A stretch of DNA of 60,730 nucleotides, from assembly GCA_041583135.1 (NCBI GenBank), contig JBFHGJ010000026.1:1-60730 (forward strand). The letters are read 5' to 3'. Source of the stretch: JABSOG01 sp041583135 (lineage in GTDB: Bacteria > Pseudomonadota > Gammaproteobacteria > Enterobacterales > Alteromonadaceae). Under the pieces are notes generated by a model that saw only the letters and a list, made by a program, of their open reading frames with translations, was not told the origin of the DNA and made no database searches. The translations under genes were made by a program, and so were the position numbers. Below, in pieces: positions 1 through 8,145 of this stretch (within the stretch, counting starts at the first letter, position 1; the number at the start of each line of letters is the position of its first letter).

Positions 1-50
1 AAGCAATAAATGCTACAATGGCGGCAAATTTTGCTATCGGAAATAGAGTC

Positions 51-887
51 ATGCAGTTTACCGGTTCAGATACCTATATCGCCAATCAATCCCTTCAACT
101 GGCAGTCAATGCCGCCATTACCTTACAAAAGCCGTTGTTGATCAAAGGTGAGCCGGGCACCGGCAAAACCATGTTGGCCGAAGAATTGGCCAAAGTGCTG
201 GGTACCGAGCTTATCCAGTGGCACATTAAATCCACCACCAAAGCGCAGCAGGGCCTTTATGAATATGATGCGGTTTCACGCCTGAGAGACAGCCAGCTTG
301 GTGATGAGAAAGTCTATGACATCGGCAACTACATCATCAAAGGTAAGATGTGGGAAGCCTTTAGCAGCGACAAACCTTCGGTGTTGTTGATTGATGAAAT
401 CGACAAAGCCGACATTGAGTTTCCCAACGATCTGTTGCTGGAACTCGATAAAATGGAGTTTTTTGTCAATGAAACCCGCGAGCGTATTGTTGCTAAGCAT
501 CGTCCGATTGTGATCATTACCTCAAACAATGAAAAAGAGTTACCCGACGCATTTCTTAGACGCTGTTTTTTCCATTACATCAATTTCCCAACTGCCGAAG
601 AAATGCAGGCCATTATCGATGTTCACTACCCAGGGGTGAAGCAGGCGCTGGTGCAACAAGCATTAGAGATCTTCTTTAATACCCGTGAAATCAACGGTCT
701 TAAGAAAAAGCCTTCGACCTCAGAGCTACTTGATTGGCTGAAACTGTTGATGGCAGAAGACATTTCACCAGAGTTTTTAAAGGACAAGCAATCCAAAGGC
801 GGCTTGATGCCGATGTTTGGCGCGTTGTTGAAAAATGAGCAAGATGTCAGCCTGATTGAAAAACTGGCGTTTATGACGCGCCGTTAA
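51..887 (+). CDS. MoxR-family AAA+ ATPase
   Basis: A MoxR-type AAA+ ATPase, probably acting as a chaperone or remodelling partner of the VWA protein encoded next. The Walker A motif GEPGTGKT lies near residue 35 and Walker B VLLIDEIDKAD follows about 75 residues later; an arginine-rich FLRRCFF segment is also typical. An ATG at 18 is in frame, but the ATG at 51 gives an N-terminus (MQFTGSDTYIAN) that fits what I remember of the family, so 51 is preferred. The gene is 13 bp upstream of the VWA gene, and MoxR-VWA pairs are a well-known unit for metal or cofactor insertion and complex assembly. The substrate here is unknown. The first bases of its leader lie outside the window. Confidence 0.9.
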   Translation: MQFTGSDTYIANQSLQLAVNAAITLQKPLLIKGEPGTGKTMLAEELAKVLGTELIQWHIKSTTKAQQGLYEYDAVSRLRDSQLGDEKVYDIGNYIIKGKMWEAFSSDKPSVLLIDEIDKADIEFPNDLLLELDKMEFFVNETRERIVAKHRPIVIITSNNEKELPDAFLRRCFFHYINFPTAEEMQAIIDVHYPGVKQALVQQALEIFFNTREINGLKKKPSTSELLDWLKLLMAEDISPEFLKDKQSKGGLMPMFGALLKNEQDVSLIEKLAFMTRR

Positions 888-900
888 GGGCCGGTCCACT

Positions 901-2073
901 ATGTTGGTAGAATTTTTTCTCACCTTAAAAAAACATCGGGTGCCTTGCACCTTGCGTGAACTGCTGGACTTGATCAGTGCACTCAAACATCAGGTGGTGC
1001 AATTTGATGTCGAAGCCTTTTATAGCCTGTGCCGCATTGTTTTGGTTAAAGACGAGGTGCACTTTGACAAGTTTGACCGCGCCTTTGCCGAGTATTTTGA
1101 TAAGGTCGAGCAGGTCGATTTGTTTGATAAGACCATCCCCGAGAACTGGCTGCAAAAAGCATTTGAAAAATACTTAAGCGAAGAAGAAAAAGCGCAGCTA
1201 CAGGCCATGGGCGGGCTGGATAAGCTGCTGGAGACACTGAAAAAACGGCTTGAAGAACAAAAAGAGCGTCATGCCGGGGGTAACAAGTGGATAGGCACCG
1301 GAGGCACATCGCCTTTTGGTGCCTATGGCTATAATCCTGAGGGCATCCGTATCGGCCAAGACGGCAATCGCAACTTTCGGGCGGTGAAGGTATGGGATAA
1401 ACGTGAGTTTCGCAACCTTGATGCCGATGTTGAGCTAGGCACCCGTAACATGAAACTGGCGCTGAAGAAATTGCGAAAATTTGCCAGAAGCGGCGCCTCT
1501 GATGAATTGGATCTGGAAAACACCATCGCCAATACTGCCAAAAATGCCGGTATGTTGGATATTCATATGCGCCCCGAGCGTCATAATGCCGTCAATGTGT
1601 TGGTATTTTTCGACGTTGGTGGCTCGATGGATGAGCATGTTCAGATTGTCGAACAGCTCTTTAGCGCAATGCAAACTGAATTCAAACACATGGAATTCTT
1701 CTATTTCCACAATTGCATCTATGAGTCGGTGTGGAAAGACAACAGCAGGCGCTATCAAGAAACGCTCGATGTCAAAGAAGTACTTAATCATTATGGCCGA
1801 GGGTATAAGGTGATCTTTGTCGGCGACGCGACGATGGGGCCTTATGAGATAACCTATCCCGGGGGGTCGGTTGAGCATTTCAACCAAGAATCAGGGCAGG
1901 TGTGGATGGAGCGTGTACTTAATCACTTTGACAAAGCGGTCTGGCTTAATCCACAGCCTGAGCAGTATTGGTCTTATCATTATTCCATCGGCATCATTAA
2001 AGCCATCATGAAAGAGCAGATGTATCCATTGACTTTAGATGGCCTGAGCGCGGCGATTAAACAGTTGAGTTAA
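901..2073 (+). CDS. VWA domain protein, CoxE-like, partner of MoxR
   Basis: A 390-residue protein with a C-terminal von Willebrand factor A domain of the CoxE-like group. The MIDAS-like segment reads FFDVGGSMDEH near residue 235, so the usual DxSxS is DxGxS: the first serine is replaced by glycine. A later VGDATMGP segment supplies the expected threonine region. The N-terminal half is helical and charged (KKRLEEQKERHAGG), followed by a glycine-rich stretch. It follows the MoxR gene by 13 bp and precedes the RDD gene by 1 bp, so the three are surely co-transcribed. It is expected to be a cytoplasmic or membrane-peripheral adaptor of the MoxR ATPase. The target cannot be read from the sequence. 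Confidence 0.85.
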   Translation: MLVEFFLTLKKHRVPCTLRELLDLISALKHQVVQFDVEAFYSLCRIVLVKDEVHFDKFDRAFAEYFDKVEQVDLFDKTIPENWLQKAFEKYLSEEEKAQLQAMGGLDKLLETLKKRLEEQKERHAGGNKWIGTGGTSPFGAYGYNPEGIRIGQDGNRNFRAVKVWDKREFRNLDADVELGTRNMKLALKKLRKFARSGASDELDLENTIANTAKNAGMLDIHMRPERHNAVNVLVFFDVGGSMDEHVQIVEQLFSAMQTEFKHMEFFYFHNCIYESVWKDNSRRYQETLDVKEVLNHYGRGYKVIFVGDATMGPYEITYPGGSVEHFNQESGQVWMERVLNHFDKAVWLNPQPEQYWSYHYSIGIIKAIMKEQMYPLTLDGLSAAIKQLS

Positions 2074-2074
2074 T

Positions 2075-2929
2075 ATGACACAACCTACCGATAGGCCGCT
2101 GAGCGCGGCCGAAACCAAAGAGATCATCACCCCATATGCGTTTTCGGTCGAGCAAAGCCTGTTTGGGCTTGCCCTGGCGACACCGAACAGGCGTGCGGTG
2201 GCGATGTTTATTGATTTTATTATTGTCGGGATGCTGGCCCAGCAGGATGTTGCGCTGTTGGTGATTTTGGCGGCAGCGACGTTTTTTCGTGCCGGAAAAG
2301 CTAAGCCGAGCTATCAGAAATGGCGCAGAACGAGAACATTTCTGCGTGGTCTGGGCATTGCGATGATGGCACTGCTCGCCTACTCTTTGTTGGACAGTAC
2401 AATTGATAAATATACCCAAGCAGACGCGCAGGTTGAGGTGGTATCGCAAAAAGCCGCAGGTCAGTCAGCGCCGAATTTGGTGATTGAGACATCGACTGAC
2501 GAACCACAGCAACAAGCCACTGATGACGCCCCACAGGGCGCCAGTTTGACCGATTGGCTAAAAGGCATCATCGAAAAAGACTTAGGCTTTGGATTTGGTT
2601 GGGCGGCGCTTTATTTTACCGTGTTCACCGCCTGGTGGGGTGGGCAGACACCGGGCAAAAGAATGGTCGGGATATCGGTGATCAAACTCGACGGTAACCC
2701 CATCAGTTTGTGGGACGCCTTTGGCCGCTATGGCGGTTATGGCGCCGGATTTGCCACCGGTCTGTTGGGGTTTGCGCAAATTTACTGGGATCCCAATCGG
2801 CAGGCCATTCATGACAAAATTAGTGCAACAGTGGTGATTTTAGGACAGCTTTCACAAAAACATCACAGTGTATCTGATACAACAGCGACAGACGGGCAAA
2901 AGAAAGACGAGTCGCAAAGTAACATATAG
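2075..2929 (+). CDS. RDD family integral membrane protein
   Basis: A 284-residue membrane protein with an RDD domain: an early RRAVAMFIDFII segment (about residue 45) followed by hydrophobic stretches, and the characteristic GGQTPGKRMVGISVIKLDG block near residue 190. A polar, Gln/Thr-rich loop of about 50 residues separates the two halves. RDD proteins are poorly understood; some are linked to ion transport. The start is 1 bp after the VWA stop codon, implying translational coupling. Together with MoxR and VWA it could form a membrane-anchored remodelling unit; that is inference from position. Confidence 0.85.
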   Translation: MTQPTDRPLSAAETKEIITPYAFSVEQSLFGLALATPNRRAVAMFIDFIIVGMLAQQDVALLVILAAATFFRAGKAKPSYQKWRRTRTFLRGLGIAMMALLAYSLLDSTIDKYTQADAQVEVVSQKAAGQSAPNLVIETSTDEPQQQATDDAPQGASLTDWLKGIIEKDLGFGFGWAALYFTVFTAWWGGQTPGKRMVGISVIKLDGNPISLWDAFGRYGGYGAGFATGLLGFAQIYWDPNRQAIHDKISATVVILGQLSQKHHSVSDTTATDGQKKDESQSNI

Positions 2930-2939
2930 AGAGAACAAA

Positions 2940-4061
2940 ATGACCTCAGCGGTAATTTCAGGAACGGGGCTGTTCGTACCACCCCATACAGTAAGCAATG
3001 AAGAATTGGTAGCATCCTATAACGCCTATGTCGATAACTACAACCAGCAACATGCACAAGCCATAGAGGCTGGTGAAGTAGAGGCCTTGGCGCATTCGAG
3101 CTGCGCTTTTATTGAAAAAGCCTCAGGTATCAAGTCTCGCTACGTGATGTATAAAGAGGGCGTCGTAGACCCGGAGATCTTAAAGCCGGTGTTTGCCAAG
3201 CGGCCCTTTGATCAGGTGCCTGAAACGGTTGAAATGGCCGAGCAGGCGGCCCGTGAGGCGCTTGCGCAAGCCGGTAGAGAAGGCCATGAGGTTGACTTGG
3301 TCATCTGTGCGGCATCAAACATGCAAAGGCCTTATCCTGCCATTGCCGTTGAGTTGCAACATGTTTTAGGGGCTGGTGGTTACGCCTATGATATGAATGT
3401 GGCCTGTTCGTCTGCAACCTTTGCCATTGCCAATGCCCAAAGCGCTATCGATTCGGGTATGGCGAAAGTGGTGTTGGTGGTCAATCCTGAATTTGCCTCA
3501 CCTCAGCTTAATTACAAAAGCCGTGATTCGCATTTTATTTTTGGCGATGTTTGTACTGCGCTGGTTATCGAAGCGCAGGCCGGCTGCAATCCTAAGAACG
3601 CCTTTAAGATCTTAGGGTGTGCGATGCAGACCAAATATTCTACCAACATTCATTGTCAGGTGAGTTACACCGACCATTGCTTTTCGGGTTTGAGTGAAGA
3701 AAATTCGTATTTTGTGCAAGAGGGCAGGAAAGTGTTTAAAGAGCTGCTGCCGATTGCTTCTTCTCACATGCTTGAACACCTTGAGAAGATGAACATCAAA
3801 CCCAGTGAACTCAAGCGATTATGGCTGCATCAGGCGAACCTCAACATGAATTTGTTTGCGGCGAGAAAAGTGCTCAATGTCGAGGAAGTAGACCTGGATG
3901 TGGCGCCTTTGGTACTGGATGAATTTGGAAATACGGCCTCTGCCGGGTCGATTATTGCGTTACATCGCAATAAGGCCGATTTTGTTCCAGGAGAACGGGG
4001 GTTGTTGTGTTCATTCGGCGCGGGATACTCGGTGGGATCTATCGGTTTGGAAAAACTTTAA
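2940..4061 (+). CDS. beta-ketoacyl-ACP synthase III-like enzyme (FabH-like)
   Basis: A 373-residue thiolase-fold enzyme of the KAS III group. The catalytic Cys lies in NVACSSATFAI, His in LWLHQANLNMN and Asn in EFGNTASAGS, so the Cys-His-Asn triad is intact. The ATG at 2940 is preceded by AGAGAG at good spacing; a longer reading from 2868 would run into the RDD gene and is rejected. The N-terminus has a long insertion (about residues 25-65) relative to housekeeping FabH, so this may be a second, specialised KAS III rather than the main initiator of fatty acid synthesis. It lies 10 bp after the RDD gene in the same apparent operon. Donor and acceptor specificity cannot be told from sequence. 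Confidence 0.88.
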   Translation: MTSAVISGTGLFVPPHTVSNEELVASYNAYVDNYNQQHAQAIEAGEVEALAHSSCAFIEKASGIKSRYVMYKEGVVDPEILKPVFAKRPFDQVPETVEMAEQAAREALAQAGREGHEVDLVICAASNMQRPYPAIAVELQHVLGAGGYAYDMNVACSSATFAIANAQSAIDSGMAKVVLVVNPEFASPQLNYKSRDSHFIFGDVCTALVIEAQAGCNPKNAFKILGCAMQTKYSTNIHCQVSYTDHCFSGLSEENSYFVQEGRKVFKELLPIASSHMLEHLEKMNIKPSELKRLWLHQANLNMNLFAARKVLNVEEVDLDVAPLVLDEFGNTASAGSIIALHRNKADFVPGERGLLCSFGAGYSVGSIGLEKL

Positions 4062-4285
4062 CGGCCAATATCTTAGCGATTTTTAGTCAAACAATGACGT
4101 AGAATTGCTCGAAGTCAAGCAAAAATGTAAAAAAGTACGCATTTGGTTTGCTATTTTATTGTTTCTTCTTCATTTATTGACTAGACTGCGGGTATGAGTC
4201 ACGGGAACCGACAATAAACAGTATAATTTTGCTAATTTGGAAGGCGCAAAAAATCGAATCAACCTAGTGTGTGGATTGCTTAAAA

Positions 4286-4423
4286 ATGAACAGATCTTCA
4301 AATAGAGGATTTGGATTGGCTTCGATTGCAATGGTAGTGGTTATCTTAGGGATATCGGCGATGTTTACTCAAGCATCGGCAGCAGAGGACCCATCCCCAA
4401 AAATCATCACCAGTACGCGCTAA
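4286..4423 (+). CDS. small ORF, 45 aa, predicted exported peptide
   Basis: Not recognised. The ORF reads MNRSSNRGFG, then a hydrophobic core (LASIAMVVVILGISAMF), then TQASAAED and a short polar tail ending in TSTR. That is a textbook signal-peptide layout (basic N-region, hydrophobic core, Ala-x-Ala cleavage site) with only about 12 residues left after cleavage. The ribosome-binding site is weak (GGAT about 8 nt upstream). A perfect 14-bp hairpin with a T-rich tail begins 18 nt after the stop, which supports it being a separate transcript. It may be a real secreted or signalling peptide, a leader peptide, or the remnant of a longer gene. Confidence 0.45.
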   Translation: MNRSSNRGFGLASIAMVVVILGISAMFTQASAAEDPSPKIITSTR

Positions 4424-4441
4424 AACGCGGCTGGACAATGG

Positions 4442-4480
4442 ATAACACAAGCAAGTTTCTTGCTTGTGTTATTGTTGTTT
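4442..4480 (+). terminator. perfect 14-bp hairpin with T-rich tail
   Basis: Arms ATAACACAAGCAAG (4442-4455) and CTTGCTTGTGTTAT (4459-4472) are exact complements around a TTT loop, followed by TGTTGTTT. The tail is T-rich only on the plus strand, so it would end transcription of the small ORF at 4286-4423. The stem is AT-rich for a rho-independent terminator. Confidence 0.5.
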
Positions 4481-4507
4481 TAATGGTGTCGTTTTCACTT
4501 TTTATCT

Positions 4508-4879
4508 TCAATCTTGTGGTATCGCCAGATGCTCCAGCTCTCGATGCAGTAATTCATCACTGCCGACATTCAACTCTATCAACCGCCGTAAATGACTGGC
4601 GCTGTCCAAATCGATGGCATCGCAGGCAAAACCAATACTGTCTTGATGTTCGTGCGCCTTATGGGTCAGCATATGAATGTCGATATCGCTACCGACCAGT
4701 CTGAACGTCAGCTTGAACTGCTCGTTGACTTGATGTTGCCACCCGGGTGGTTTTTTCACCAAGGCACCTTGTAACGACAGATCGATCAACTCCGATGTCC
4801 AAACTTGCTCTGTGGCCGTGGCAACGATAGTTGCAGGGGCACTAAACACCACTCGGGTAAACCGTCTGTGATCTGACAT
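4508..4879 (-). CDS. PilZ domain protein
   Basis: A 123-residue single-domain PilZ protein. The c-di-GMP binding signature is visible: DHRRFTRV (RxxxR) at the N-terminus and DLSLQGALV (DxSxxG) about 30 residues later. The start at 4879 is chosen because AAGGA stands 7 nt upstream; an in-frame ATG 9 codons earlier lacks such a site. It probably acts as a cytoplasmic c-di-GMP effector for motility or surface attachment. A hairpin terminator (4989-5006) separates it from the upstream FAD oxidoreductase gene, so it likely has its own promoter. Two GGDEF proteins elsewhere in the window could supply its ligand. Confidence 0.9.
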   Translation of the reverse strand: MSDHRRFTRVVFSAPATIVATATEQVWTSELIDLSLQGALVKKPPGWQHQVNEQFKLTFRLVGSDIDIHMLTHKAHEHQDSIGFACDAIDLDSASHLRRLIELNVGSDELLHRELEHLAIPQD

Positions 4880-4988
4880 TGATTCAATCCTTATATCTAA
4901 GTTCATTATCTAAAAGGCGAGGTGGATATGACCGCTCGATTTGGCCCTCCACTGATCACAGCATAGACATAAGTGGCTGAAAATGAAA

Positions 4989-5006
4989 GGGCGAGGTGGC
5001 TCGCCC
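4989..5006 (-). terminator. rho-independent terminator of the FAD oxidoreductase gene
   Basis: GGGCGAG (4989-4995) pairs perfectly with CTCGCCC (5000-5006) around GTGG. Read on the minus strand it is followed by TTTCATTTT. It lies 9 bp past the stop of the FAD oxidoreductase gene. Confidence 0.75.
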
Positions 5007-5014
5007 GTGCAGTG

Positions 5015-6352
5015 CTAAAACCACAGATCCCGTATTCGCCCAACCTCATAAAACAGTCTTTGACCGACACGTCGAAACGGTGCCATGGGGAATTTGGGCA
5101 ATGCGGTGGTGAGCATTGGAATTTGATGGTGGCGGTCTTGGCCGACGACTTTTTCTGCCAAACGTTTACCCGCAAGGGCACTGAAGCTTAAACCGGCACC
5201 ACAATAGCCGGTGGCATAAACCAGGTTTGGCTGCGGTTGATAAATATGTGGAATATCATCCAAAGAGACACTGATCCAACCGTTCCAACGATAATCGATG
5301 GTGACGTCGTCGAGGGCCGGGAAGCTTTTTTTCAGCCCGGCCAAAAGTCGCTCGTGATAGATTGGGCTTTTGGCCTGAGCGCCGCTGATGGCGCCGCGAC
5401 CACCAAATAAGATGCGGTTGTCGGCAAGTTTACGGTAGTAATATTTGAGCTGTCTGGTATCCATCATCACCTGATTGGTGAAAAAGCGCGACTGAGCGAT
5501 TTCGGTGTCACTTAACGGCCGAGTGACGATGACAGAGGTCAGTACCGGCAAAAAACGCTTGTCGATGCTCGGGTGCAGCGTGTTGGGGGTAAAACCGTTC
5601 GAGGCCAGCACCAGATTTTTCGCCTTCACTCTTGCCTGAGGGGTGGTAATGATATGATAACCGTCTTGCATGGTTATCAGGTTTGCCGGCGTTTGTGAGT
5701 AGACCTTGGCGCCAGCATCAAGCGCCAACCGATGATAGGCCAAACACAGTTTAAACGGATGAATTCCATAGCCCTGTTGGTACAGCAGCGCGCCGTGGGC
5801 TTGATGGTGATCGACAAACTCATCGCGCAGCCTTTGCTGTGAAACCGGCTCGACTTCATAGCCGAAGTGCTTGGCCATATAGTCCGCTTGGCGGCGTAGA
5901 ATGTCGTAGTATTTGGGGCGGTGGGCTATCTTTAGGTAACCGTTGGGTTGCCTCTGGACATCGGCGCCACTTTGTTCAATCAATGACTCTACCAGTTCAA
6001 CCCCGGTTAAAAATTCGCGGTGGATCCGCTGAGCCTGTTCCAGTCCAAAGCGCTTGCTCAGCGCTTCATAGCCGAGTCGTCCGCTCAATGGCAAAACAAA
6101 TCCGGCGTTGCGACCAGAGGCGCCAAAGCCGATACCATTGGCTTCCAACACGACCGTCTCGACGTTAAAGGTCTTGGCCAAATGGTAGGCGCAGCTCAAC
6201 CCGGCATAGCCGCCGCCGATAATTGCGGTATCTACTTCAATGTCTTGGCATAACGGGTTGTCTTTTGGGAGGTCGCCTACCGTGTTGGCCCAGTAAGAGT
6301 CTGGGTAGGGCTGGTGGTTGTCTATCGTCGGACTTACCAAAGGGTCGTACAT
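5015..6352 (-). CDS. FAD-dependent oxidoreductase (DadA/PuuB-type)
   Basis: A 445-residue flavoenzyme of the D-amino acid oxidase fold. The Rossmann motif IIGGGYAGLSCAYHLA lies near residue 45 and the FAD-site ASGRNAGFV near residue 80; the C-terminal YATGYCGAGLSFSALAGK closes the FAD site. The family oxidises amines or amino acids such as glycine, sarcosine or gamma-glutamylputrescine; the substrate here is not determined, though ASGRN and overall length recall PuuB-like enzymes. GAGGT precedes the ATG at 6352. It lies 36 bp downstream of a GNAT acetyltransferase gene on the same strand, suggesting one transcript for polyamine or amino-acid handling (inference). Confidence 0.85.
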   Translation of the reverse strand: MYDPLVSPTIDNHQPYPDSYWANTVGDLPKDNPLCQDIEVDTAIIGGGYAGLSCAYHLAKTFNVETVVLEANGIGFGASGRNAGFVLPLSGRLGYEALSKRFGLEQAQRIHREFLTGVELVESLIEQSGADVQRQPNGYLKIAHRPKYYDILRRQADYMAKHFGYEVEPVSQQRLRDEFVDHHQAHGALLYQQGYGIHPFKLCLAYHRLALDAGAKVYSQTPANLITMQDGYHIITTPQARVKAKNLVLASNGFTPNTLHPSIDKRFLPVLTSVIVTRPLSDTEIAQSRFFTNQVMMDTRQLKYYYRKLADNRILFGGRGAISGAQAKSPIYHERLLAGLKKSFPALDDVTIDYRWNGWISVSLDDIPHIYQPQPNLVYATGYCGAGLSFSALAGKRLAEKVVGQDRHHQIPMLTTALPKFPMAPFRRVGQRLFYEVGRIRDLWF

Positions 6353-6388
6353 AAACTGAGATTACCTCGCGAACGAAAAACCAGAAGA

Positions 6389-6958
6389 TCAATTAAATTC
6401 CAACAGCATTTCCGCCGCGGTACAGTGGCAAATGCCTTTACAGACGATGCAGTAGTAGCCATCTTTCACTGAGGATTCATACCAGCGATCGGGATGTTCT
6501 TTGATCACTTTGCCGCCCGCTCTGGACATATACCTAAACGCGCTGTTACCGGGGCTTTGCAGCCAGATATGGGCAAGACCGGCGGTGGCGCCTTGTTTTT
6601 TACACAGATCAATCGATGCGCTTAGCAGCTTGCCGCCGATGCCTTGACCACGAAAGCGCTCATCAACGGTATTGCACTTGAAATAGACGACATTTTCCGG
6701 CTTATGGCCCCACTTTTGTGGGGTGCACCATTTGTCAATGGTCCAGTTGCCAGCCGCCCAAGTAATGCGAAAGCCAACCAATGTATCGCCAATATAGCCG
6801 ACTAGGCTGGCGTTGATGCCATCTTTGATCCCTTGTTTGAGCATCACCTTGAGGCTGTCATGACACAAATAGTTGTCGCCGTGAACGTCATTACCGAGTT
6901 TGATCACATCATCAAAGTGGCTGGTATCGAATGGGAGGATCTGTAATTGTTCGGACAT
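6389..6958 (-). CDS. GNAT family N-acetyltransferase
   Basis: A 189-residue acetyl-CoA-dependent acetyltransferase. The acetyl-CoA pyrophosphate loop RGQGIGGKLL is in the centre of the protein, preceded by the beta4 strand NVVYFKCNTV. The C-terminus has a Cys/His-rich patch (YYCIVCKGICHC) of unknown role. The ATG at 6958 is used because AGGTG stands 7 nt upstream; a GTG three codons earlier overlaps that site. Substrate unknown; amines or amino acids fit the neighbouring oxidase gene. Confidence 0.85.
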   Translation of the reverse strand: MSEQLQILPFDTSHFDDVIKLGNDVHGDNYLCHDSLKVMLKQGIKDGINASLVGYIGDTLVGFRITWAAGNWTIDKWCTPQKWGHKPENVVYFKCNTVDERFRGQGIGGKLLSASIDLCKKQGATAGLAHIWLQSPGNSAFRYMSRAGGKVIKEHPDRWYESSVKDGYYCIVCKGICHCTAAEMLLEFN

Positions 6959-7163
6959 ATGAATCACCTAAACACTGAGGATTGTATTAACCTGCCAGAA
7001 AAGTGTAGGCAAAGAAATGATTATATGAAGTTTTTATTTCAACGGCGCAGAAATTGAGCGTTCCTCGGGGCAAATTCTTATGTGCGAGGTGCGATCAGTT
7101 GTGGTATTATAGCCGCCGTTTTTTTACCATCAATTGCCGTAAAAACTTGATTAAGGGCCATAA

Positions 7164-7628
7164 ATGAATGTAATTGAAGGCAATTTTGCTGCCGAACAGA
7201 AGAAATTTGCAATCGTCGTTTCCCGTTTCAACAGCTTTGTCGTTGAAAGCCTGCTCGAAGGTGCCGTTGATGCCCTTAAACGTCACGGTATGGTGCAGGA
7301 TCAAAACATCACCGTCATTCGTGTCCCAGGTGCCTATGAAATTCCCGTTGCCGCCAAACGTGCCGCTGCCAAAGGCGACTTTGACGCGGTTATCGCCTTA
7401 GGCGCTGTTATTCGTGGCGGTACACCACACTTTGAATACGTTGCCGGTGAATGTAACAAAGGGTTGGCGCAAATCTCGTTAGAGTATGATTTGCCTGTGT
7501 CTTTTGGCGTATTGACTGTCGATACTATCGAACAGGCAATTGAACGCTCAGGCACTAAAGCTGGCAATAAGGGCGCGGAAGCGGCTTTAGGTGCACTCGA
7601 AATGGTTAACGTGTTGGAACAAATCTAA
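7164..7628 (+). CDS. ribH: 6,7-dimethyl-8-ribityllumazine synthase
   Basis: Lumazine synthase, the penultimate step of riboflavin synthesis: it condenses 5-amino-6-ribitylamino-uracil with 3,4-dihydroxy-2-butanone 4-phosphate. At 154 residues it has normal length. Recognisable blocks are the early VSRFNSFVVESLLEGA, the substrate loop VPGAYEIP and ALGAVIRGGTPHFEYV with the catalytic histidine. The gene opens a ribH-nusB-thiL-pgpA run typical of gammaproteobacteria, but ribD, ribE and ribBA, which often precede it, are not upstream; unrelated minus-strand genes are. Its promoter must therefore lie in 6959-7163. Confidence 0.97.
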   Translation: MNVIEGNFAAEQKKFAIVVSRFNSFVVESLLEGAVDALKRHGMVQDQNITVIRVPGAYEIPVAAKRAAAKGDFDAVIALGAVIRGGTPHFEYVAGECNKGLAQISLEYDLPVSFGVLTVDTIEQAIERSGTKAGNKGAEAALGALEMVNVLEQI

Positions 7629-7630
7629 AG

Positions 7631-8056
7631 ATGATGAAAGTAAAACCGGCAGCGCGACGCAAATCACGCAAACTGGCGCTTCAAGCGATTTATTCGTGGC
7701 AGATGAGCGGCAATCATATGGCCGAAATCGAGCAGCAGATGTTGCTTGAGAACAACGTCAGTAAAGTCGATGTCGAATATTTCAAAGATTTGATCCAGGG
7801 CGTCTTCAGTCAATCCGACAAACTCGATGACATCATTCGCCCGCATATCGATAGGCCCTTTAAAGACATCGATATGGTCGAGAAGGCAATATGTCGTTTG
7901 GGCGCCTACGAATTGAAGTATCGTTTGGATGTGCCTGCCAAGGTCGCAATCAACGAATCTATAGAGCTTGCCAAGATTTATGGTGCCGAAGACAGTCACA
8001 AATTTGTCAACGGCGTGTTGGACAAAGCACTAAAATTTATCAAACGCGAACTTTAA
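7631..8056 (+). CDS. nusB: transcription antitermination factor NusB
   Basis: NusB, which with NusE (S10) binds boxA RNA and promotes rRNA antitermination. It has 141 residues, with the Arg-rich start ARRKSRKLALQAIYSWQ and the C-terminal block PAKVAINESIELAKIYG...KFVNGVLD diagnostic of the family. It begins 2 bp after the ribH stop (ATG at 7631 or 7634), so it is translationally coupled. Confidence 0.97.
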   Translation: MMKVKPAARRKSRKLALQAIYSWQMSGNHMAEIEQQMLLENNVSKVDVEYFKDLIQGVFSQSDKLDDIIRPHIDRPFKDIDMVEKAICRLGAYELKYRLDVPAKVAINESIELAKIYGAEDSHKFVNGVLDKALKFIKREL

Positions 8057-8145
8057 TCGACCACATTGGTCTACTATCTGGCCTTGTTGGCACTTTGGCT
8101 TCGCAAGGCTGATGGTATCGCTGTTCTCGTCTGAGGGTTTCATGC

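Noticed and set aside
4438..4704. 88-codon plus-strand ORF with a hydrophobic start
   Set aside because: Its first codons are the perfect hairpin and its second half is antisense to the clear PilZ gene.
6968..7163. FMN riboswitch before ribH
   Set aside because: No conserved RFN-type helices or the typical AGGG...GGAT blocks could be found by eye.
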